In this document: piece by piece, positions 58,882-64,000 of the stretch
Layout of the letters: the number at the start of each line of letters is the position of its first letter
How positions within the stretch are numbered: the stretch's first letter is position 1
DNA from: Haloplanus sp. XH21
Lineage (GTDB): Archaea > Halobacteriota > Halobacteria > Halobacteriales > Haloferacaceae
Direction of reading: 5' to 3'
Length of the DNA stretch: 64,000 bases
NCBI RefSeq assembly: GCF_023276355.1
Contig: NZ_JALLPL010000002.1
Span: 62,001-126,000 of the forward strand
Notes under the pieces: model-generated
Told to the model about the DNA's origin: nothing
Seen by the model: only the letters and a program-made list of their open reading frames with translations
Database searches by the model: none
Made by a program: the position numbers and the translations under genes

Positions 58882-58905
58882 AATAACGGCCGTACACCTG
58901 TTATT
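58882..58905. promoter_or_regulatory. Operator 2, upstream of the permease
   Basis: Second copy with identical arms AATAAC and GTTATT, again 12 bases apart with central GTAC, and the same C after it. Ends 20 bases before ATG 58925. Two such sites 117 bases centre to centre fit a dimeric regulator controlling the divergent pair. Confidence 0.7.
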
Positions 58906-58981
58906 CAGATCGGGGTGGCAAAATATGTTACCCAATCACGATTTCCCTAGAACTATACGCTTGGTTAAACAGTCGTGTTTC

Positions 58982-60349
58982 ATGACCCAAGCTGACCGCG
59001 CGAAAGACGCCGCGGAACTCTCCGGCCGTATTGGCTGGTGGGGCGTCGCCGCTGCGTCGATCGGGTTGGTCGTCGCGTCAACGACGTTTGCGGGGGACTT
59101 CAACGGCTATGGAATAGCCGGCCCGGGGTACTTGCTCACGCTCCTTTTTGGATTGACACTCAACCTCTTTGTCGCCTTTGCGTATGCTGAACTGACGACG
59201 ATATTTTCCGAGACCGGCCAAGTGTTCGACTTCACCAAACGGTGCTTCGCTGACTGGGGCAGTCAACCAGCTACACTGCTGGCGGCAGGAATCGGGACCA
59301 CCTACTGGCTCGTATTCGGTCTCGTCTGGGCATCAGAGACGGTCGCGGGCGCCCACGCGATGGTACAAGCGACGAACCTCGGCACGGTGACCCTGTGGAT
59401 TCTCGTCCTCAACGGGATTGCCATCGGCATCAATATGCTTGGCATCAGATTGACCATCACGATGGTGACGATCCTGGTGCTCTGTATGATCGGGATCCGA
59501 ATGGCGATGGGTGTCGCCGCTTTTTCGGGACTCAATCTGTTAGGTCGGGGAGGCGATTTCGGCGTCTTGTTCGATACCTCTTCCTACCGCCTGTCGGACA
59601 TATTCAAAACCCTACCGCTCGGGATCTGGGCCTTCATCGGACTCGAATTCTCGACACCATTAGTCAAAGAGGTCCGCGACCCATCCACGAATATTCCTCG
59701 TGGGATGATCATCGGCGCATTTACGATTTTAGTGATGGCACTCACGATGGGTGTTGGAATCATTACGACGTTCAATCCGCTGGCCCATCCGTCAGTGTAC
59801 ACTGGCAACGCTCCACAGATCGAAATTGCGGGTGTTCTATTCGGGGCAGAAGGCCGGCTGATTGCGGGTCTCGCGTCGTTTCTAGCGACGATGGGAAGTC
59901 TCCTAATTGCCTATGCTGCTATCCCACGCATTCTCTATGCAATGGCTCGACAAGGGGCCTGGCCGAAGAAGTTCGCATGGCTGCATCCTCGCTTTCTCTC
60001 CCCTTGGCCGGCGACCCTCGCAACGGGCGCGATCATTCTCATTCCGAGTCTCTTCTCAACCGATGTCGTTTCACTCATCAGGCTTGCGGCGGTCGTGTGG
60101 CTTCTCACCTACGTCTGGGTGCTCGTCTTAGCGATCAAATTCCGGTTCAGTCATCCGGATCTCGAGCGGCCGTTCAAGCGTCACATCGGATTCTACGTTC
60201 TTGGAATCCTTCTGATCTTGTTCGTGTTCTGGAAGGCGTACTCGGGCGCATATCATCTGATAGCTATCGGTCTGACTGTGTTCGTTCTAGGGTTCGCGTT
60301 CGCAAAACTGTATCTCGACAACTTCGGAACAGCTCTGTCTAACACGTAG
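58982..60349 (+). CDS. APC superfamily amino acid/amine permease
   Basis: 455 residues from ATG 58982 (MTQADRAKDAAELSGRIGWW); ATG 58925 adds a 19-residue lead and is possible. Twelve to thirteen helices. Typical APC features are GVAAASIGLVVASTTFAGDF in helix 1, AYAELTTIFSETGQVF after helix 2 and WAFIGLEFSTPLVKEVRDPS in helix 6/7. It imports or exchanges an amino acid or amine. Divergent from the amine oxidase-like gene with two shared operators, so regulated together with it. Confidence 0.85.
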   Translation: MTQADRAKDAAELSGRIGWWGVAAASIGLVVASTTFAGDFNGYGIAGPGYLLTLLFGLTLNLFVAFAYAELTTIFSETGQVFDFTKRCFADWGSQPATLLAAGIGTTYWLVFGLVWASETVAGAHAMVQATNLGTVTLWILVLNGIAIGINMLGIRLTITMVTILVLCMIGIRMAMGVAAFSGLNLLGRGGDFGVLFDTSSYRLSDIFKTLPLGIWAFIGLEFSTPLVKEVRDPSTNIPRGMIIGAFTILVMALTMGVGIITTFNPLAHPSVYTGNAPQIEIAGVLFGAEGRLIAGLASFLATMGSLLIAYAAIPRILYAMARQGAWPKKFAWLHPRFLSPWPATLATGAIILIPSLFSTDVVSLIRLAAVVWLLTYVWVLVLAIKFRFSHPDLERPFKRHIGFYVLGILLILFVFWKAYSGAYHLIAIGLTVFVLGFAFAKLYLDNFGTALSNT

Positions 60350-60355
60350 CTCCAG

Positions 60356-60961
60356 TCACACCCCACAGTCGCAACTACCACTTGTGAGTAAGTCGCTAAG
60401 GGGATATTGTGTATCACATTCTTGGCAGTACACCTGGACATCGACGAATACATCGTGTTCACCCAGTGTAATCCGACCTGTCCGACTGAGCCGTTCCAAA
60501 TCATCCTCGGCAACCGCTCGAGTGCGAGATATAAGCCGGTTTATTCGCTCCAGATCAGATTCCACTTGTTCCTCATCGCTCGGTTGTTGATACGTAGTAT
60601 CGCAATAGTCTTGCAAGAAATTATACACAGCTTGATATGTAATGAAATCTGATTCAAGCTCGTCAATCTCCACACCATCCTGTTCAAGTTCGCGCCGCGA
60701 TTGGACCTGAACACCGCTACTCACATCATCATCGGTCAGTACGTGATACAGGTCCTGTATATCACGTTCGTGAGGATTGATATTCGCATCGCGGAGTACC
60801 ACCCGAAGAATACGTCGGTTAAACTCATCAGCGAGTTCACGGAGGCTAGATCGTTCGTCGTCGTCTCTGGTCCACTCAGCCGCCAATTCGTCCTCAATCC
60901 CGTCGAGCGAATATTTCTCAATGAGGCGACCAACCTTATAATCCCGCTTTGACTCACTCAT
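60356..60961 (-). CDS. rdfA: Rod-determining factor RdfA
   Basis: 201 residues. RdfA pattern: YKVGRLIEKYSLDGIEDELA then WTRDDDERSSLRELADEFNR, RRILRVVLRDANIN, LYHVLTDDDVSSGVQVQSRR and ELESDFITYQAVYNFLQDY. C-terminal cysteine cluster (CQECDTQ...CDCG) may bind zinc. RdfA is needed for rod shape in Haloferax. It lies 6 bases after the permease gene (convergent) and 67 bases after the SMC-related gene in the same direction, a conserved pair. Confidence 0.85.
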   Translation of the reverse strand: MSESKRDYKVGRLIEKYSLDGIEDELAAEWTRDDDERSSLRELADEFNRRILRVVLRDANINPHERDIQDLYHVLTDDDVSSGVQVQSRRELEQDGVEIDELESDFITYQAVYNFLQDYCDTTYQQPSDEEQVESDLERINRLISRTRAVAEDDLERLSRTGRITLGEHDVFVDVQVYCQECDTQYPLSDLLTSGSCDCGV

Positions 60962-61028
60962 TCACTATCATACTTCAGTTGCCTCTCGTATAAATGTATT
61001 CTCGCTCTATCTGAACGCCTTGGCCGAT

Positions 61029-63089
61029 TTAGAAGTTCTTGAGAGATTGCCACGGAGGTGACATATACCGATATTTATCGTTGAGGGAGGCCGCGTCCTC
61101 GGGCAGCAGGGCAACGACGAGGTACTCGGCGTAGTCGGAGAGATACTCGACCACTCGTGCGATCCGATCCGAGTCGATCGCTTCGAGCGAGTCAAGGACG
61201 ATGAAGGGAACCGACTCGTGGACATCGTGGACGAGATACCCTGCAAGTGCGAACACCAAGCCGGTCACTTCCCGTTCACTCTCACTGAGATGGTCAATCG
61301 TGTCTCGGTAGTGACTTCCACCATCGGTCGACCGGACGACATGGATATCGAACGAGGTGTCCGTCGAGACGCTGGATCCCGCTGTCTCGGTATCAATCCG
61401 CTCGATCCAGATCCGCTCGATATTTGAATAGTTCAGAATATCCAGAATCTCAGCCATCCGTTCGTTGAACTCGCTCACGGCGCGCTGTTCTATCTGTTCA
61501 ACCCGCTGGCGCAACTCCGTGAGGCGCTCTCGGAGCTCCTCCCGTTCGGCTTCGAGTTCCTCGCGTTGATCTATTCGACTCTCGACCGCGTCGATTTCTT
61601 CTGTGACATCGTCGATTTCCTCTCGATGCTGTTCAATCTCCAATTCAAGCCGCTTCGCGTCCTCTTGGAGGTCTAAAATGGCAGTGTAATCCGTATTCTC
61701 TTCGATATCTATCTCCTCTCGAAGCGCCTCGATTTCATCAGAGAGTTCATCGATTTCAGTCTCGATAGTCGTCTTCCGGGTTTCGAGTTCTTCGATCCGG
61801 TCGTGCCGTGTCTTGATTTCTTGGGCCAGCTGAGCCTGCTTTTGCTCCAACCGCTCTCGTCGCTCATCTGACTTTTCGAGGGACGACTTGGTGTCCTTTA
61901 ATTCCTGAATTTCACTTTTCACGTCGTTGAGAAGCTCAAGCTGCTCGCTACGGATATCCCGTAGCTCGCCGACCACCTCCTTGATCTGCTTCTTTTTCAC
62001 TTGACTGCCGCACGTCCAGCAGGTGAGTACCTGCTGGTCATCTAGGAGCTGGTCGGTAACGGCCTGCTCCTCTTGTTCGGTCCGTAATGCCCCAAGCAGG
62101 TCCGTATTTGCTTCGGATCTAAATAAACCGAATAATCCACCATCATCCGGCGTCTGCAGATTGCCGAATAATCCTTCTCCATCCTCCAGTTGTTCCTCGT
62201 TGAACTGGATAATATTCTGCATCTGGTTGATCGTCGATTCGAGCATATTCTGGCGTTCACAAGCGTTGCTCAGCCTCGAATTAACGTCCTGAATCCGTTT
62301 GTCGGAGATTTCCGGAAGGTTATCAAGTTCAGCTTCGACCTCGCTCTGCTCCGCTTGGAGCGACTCGAAGCTCTGCCGCTCTGTCTGCAGGTCGAATATG
62401 ATGTCTTCGCGGGTTGATTCTAGCTCTTGTCTCTCATCCAATTTTTCTTCGAGCTCTTCGTTTGAGGTGTCTCGCTGGTAGGACTGGATATCGCTATTGG
62501 CTATTTTCGATCGGATCTCCTCAAGTTCATCTTCTTTCCGTTCAATCTCCTCTTCCAGTGACGAGCGACGCTGAACGAGCCCTGCGAGTTGTTTCTCTTC
62601 CTCGTCAATACTCTGAATTTCGGCTTCGATTTCTTTCTGCTCTCGTTTCAGTTCCTGTATTTCGGCTTTGATTTCATCAATATCGACCGGCGACATGATG
62701 AGATTGCGGAGATCACCCATACGGGCAACTGTCTGCCGTGCCTCATTCGACTCGATCAGAAATGCGAACAGATCAGCCACGTCAGCATCTTCGAGCAGCG
62801 GTTCGCCAGACTTGACCACATCTTGTCCATTGCGGACCAGCCGGCGGGTGTATGTCTCGCCCTCCAGTTCAAGTGTCGTTTCCCCCTCCTCAGCGTCTCC
62901 CTTGAGCGTAACACTTGATCCACCGAGCGCACCAATTACCGCTTGTAACAGCGACGTGCGGTTGGTAGCGTTTCGACCAACAAGGACATTCACTCCGGAA
63001 GAGAATTCGACAGATGCTGAGTCAATTCCTCCAATATTGCGCGCCGAGAGGACTGCGTCCTCTGCCGTCGACCGGGTTTCCTCGTTCAT
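61029..63089 (-). CDS. Archaea-specific SMC-related protein
   Basis: 686 residues. ATPase head: P-loop-like GRNATNRTS (residues 38-46), in which the usual GK(S/T) is Asn-Arg-Thr-Ser. Long coiled-coil from about 120 to 590 with a central zinc hook CWTCGS (about 357-360), an ABC-like signature region SESEREVTGLV and Walker B-like FIVLDSLEAID near the C-terminus. SMC/Rad50-like proteins tether DNA. Together with RdfA this pair is common in haloarchaea and probably works in cell shape or chromosome organisation. Confidence 0.85.
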   Translation of the reverse strand: MNEETRSTAEDAVLSARNIGGIDSASVEFSSGVNVLVGRNATNRTSLLQAVIGALGGSSVTLKGDAEEGETTLELEGETYTRRLVRNGQDVVKSGEPLLEDADVADLFAFLIESNEARQTVARMGDLRNLIMSPVDIDEIKAEIQELKREQKEIEAEIQSIDEEEKQLAGLVQRRSSLEEEIERKEDELEEIRSKIANSDIQSYQRDTSNEELEEKLDERQELESTREDIIFDLQTERQSFESLQAEQSEVEAELDNLPEISDKRIQDVNSRLSNACERQNMLESTINQMQNIIQFNEEQLEDGEGLFGNLQTPDDGGLFGLFRSEANTDLLGALRTEQEEQAVTDQLLDDQQVLTCWTCGSQVKKKQIKEVVGELRDIRSEQLELLNDVKSEIQELKDTKSSLEKSDERRERLEQKQAQLAQEIKTRHDRIEELETRKTTIETEIDELSDEIEALREEIDIEENTDYTAILDLQEDAKRLELEIEQHREEIDDVTEEIDAVESRIDQREELEAEREELRERLTELRQRVEQIEQRAVSEFNERMAEILDILNYSNIERIWIERIDTETAGSSVSTDTSFDIHVVRSTDGGSHYRDTIDHLSESEREVTGLVFALAGYLVHDVHESVPFIVLDSLEAIDSDRIARVVEYLSDYAEYLVVALLPEDAASLNDKYRYMSPPWQSLKNF

Positions 63090-63921
63090 ACTTCCCGCTT
63101 CTTGGTACAGTCATATAATACCACGTTTCGCCCTAGCACGATCCTCCGGCTTCGTCAGAGAGTGTAAGCAGGGAATAGAACAGAGAGCCAAAAGGAGAGA
63201 CATCAATTTCAGCTGTAATAACGTCATTTGATATTTGCCTCCATCAATTCGGGAAGGGTATAAAGTTGAGTCGAGATACTGGCTATAACCGGCATTAACT
63301 ATTCAAACATTACCTGTATATGTGAGTGTACAAAGATAAATATCTACATGGATGGCTATTTCGATTCCACGTCCATGGGAAAAGGATAATCAGTGCGTGA
63401 TAGAAGGGTTCCCTAGCAACGCGCACCGTAAGCCTGGCTACACGCCGTCACAACGGCCCGTGTTGCTCGAGTTTTCTTCACAACCAGGGGGCCCGGATTG
63501 ATACAGCGTGGATCACGACGATGTGGCCATTTAGGGTGTGCAGATACCGACGTATATCCGCGGATCATAATCCGGGCAGCAAGGTATGGTGTGTGATATT
63601 ATATTAACTTTTCGGGTCAAAAATCGAATTGAGGCTCTTGTCGCAAGATAACCACACTATTTGTTGTGAATTGACTTAGAAGGTGGGTTTCTATAAGGTA
63701 ATCACGCGGTTAGATGAGTATATGAGCACTTCCAAAGTTCCTCACTGTTCGTAGTATACGAAAATCTAGACCAGAGATTAGAGGTGAAATCAGTATTGAA
63801 TAACAATCCTATTCTTGTTATATACAGCGGCATTGCATGTTCAATAACCGGTCAGACACCGTAGAATACAGGGATAATCCGGGACAGAGTCAAACCGTGG
63901 TGATAGCGAGAACCAACACAG
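63090..63921. other. 832-base AT-rich gap, candidate replication-origin region
   Basis: No coding sequence on either strand. Several A/T-rich patches (around 63215-63240, 63300-63350, 63600-63680 and 63780-63830) alternate with GC-rich blocks. No classic origin-recognition box was found by eye. It separates the RdfA/SMC pair from a possible Orc1/Cdc6-like start, an arrangement seen at haloarchaeal origins. Confidence 0.3.
63799..63822. promoter_or_regulatory. Third AATAAC-type inverted repeat
   Basis: AATAAC, 12 bases, GTTATA. Arm sequence and 12-base spacing equal the two operators at 58765 and 58882, but the central GTAC is CTAT and the last base differs. Upstream of the possible Orc1-like start by about 100 bases. 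Confidence 0.35.
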
Positions 63922-64000
63922 GTGTTCGATAAATACGAACGGATATTTGAGGATGAGTTGGCTGAAACTTCTGCACTGAACCCATACGTACCATCGAATG
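63922..64000 (+). CDS. Possible start of an Orc1/Cdc6-like protein (cut by window end)
   Basis: GTG 63922 opens VFDKYERIFEDELAETSALN then PYVPSN, running off the window. The pattern (Arg/Lys)IFxDE...YxPxx is like the N-terminus of haloarchaeal Orc1/Cdc6 proteins, but 26 residues are too few for certainty. Confidence 0.3.
   Translation, partial: MFDKYERIFEDELAETSALNPYVPSN

Noticed and set aside
59395-60342. A 315-codon frame inside the permease gene
   Set aside because: Out-of-frame shadow; no conserved motif, while the permease frame is clearly coding.
63370-63390. An origin-recognition box around TTCCACGTCCATGGGAAAAG
   Set aside because: Only loosely like haloarchaeal ORB elements, with no second copy found in the gap.
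1-64000. CRISPR array or cas genes
   Set aside because: No series of direct repeats with spacers and no Cas motif was found; the repeats seen are IS ends, leaders and operators.

Overview
The window is haloarchaeal (class Halobacteria). Proteins are strongly acidic. There are Tat-type (RR) lipoprotein signals, a halocyanin, a rod-determining factor RdfA, an archaea-specific SMC-related protein, DUF7847/DUF7405-type families, haloarchaeal IS elements and leaderless-looking promoters. I cannot name the genus. No rRNA, tRNA or CRISPR array was seen.

Layout. (1) 1-12.9 kb is an intact, core-like metabolic island: the end of a ketopantoate reductase-like gene, four RidA-family genes, an OFA-type MFS carrier, a sodium:solute symporter with a small partner, a CCG-domain Fe-S protein, a fumarylacetoacetate hydrolase-family enzyme, a tungsten aldehyde:ferredoxin oxidoreductase, an aspartate dehydrogenase-like enzyme, an AhpD-like protein and a small CxxC redoxin. 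These read as a catabolic set that imports a nitrogen-containing carboxylate, oxidises it to an imine, lets RidA hydrolyse the imine, and then processes the keto acid or aldehyde. The substrate is unknown.
(2) 13.6-49.5 kb is accessory DNA bounded by two direct-orientation IS6-type copies. It holds an IS5-type insertion, a TnpB element, four toxin-antitoxin-like modules or remnants (RHH orphan, two HTH-TumE pairs, RHH-RelE), SatD/DUF3307, many small membrane proteins, a CPBP protease, an ABC-2 exporter, plasmid-type genes (DUF6166, DUF932-like, HNH/HTH endonuclease-like) and a NarK-UspA-SMR cargo. More than ten genes here are broken by single-base indels, in-frame stops or IS junctions.
(3) 49.8-64 kb is intact again: rhomboid protease, TRAM protein, membrane histidine kinase, truncated haemoglobin, Tat lipoproteins, a Dyp-peroxidase-like DUF7405 protein, halocyanin, a copper amine oxidase-like exported protein divergent from an amino acid/amine permease, and then RdfA plus the SMC-related protein. 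An AT-rich gap follows, and the last 79 bases may open an Orc1/Cdc6-like gene, so this end could be near a replication origin.

The strongest new-looking signals are: two nearly identical palindromic operators between the amine-oxidase-like gene and the permease; three roughly 0.6 kb segments bounded by inverted IS-type termini and holding only small membrane-protein genes; a GC-rich leader repeated three times ahead of plasmid genes; palindromes in front of three toxin-antitoxin modules; and four RidA paralogues, two of which lack the usual catalytic arginine.
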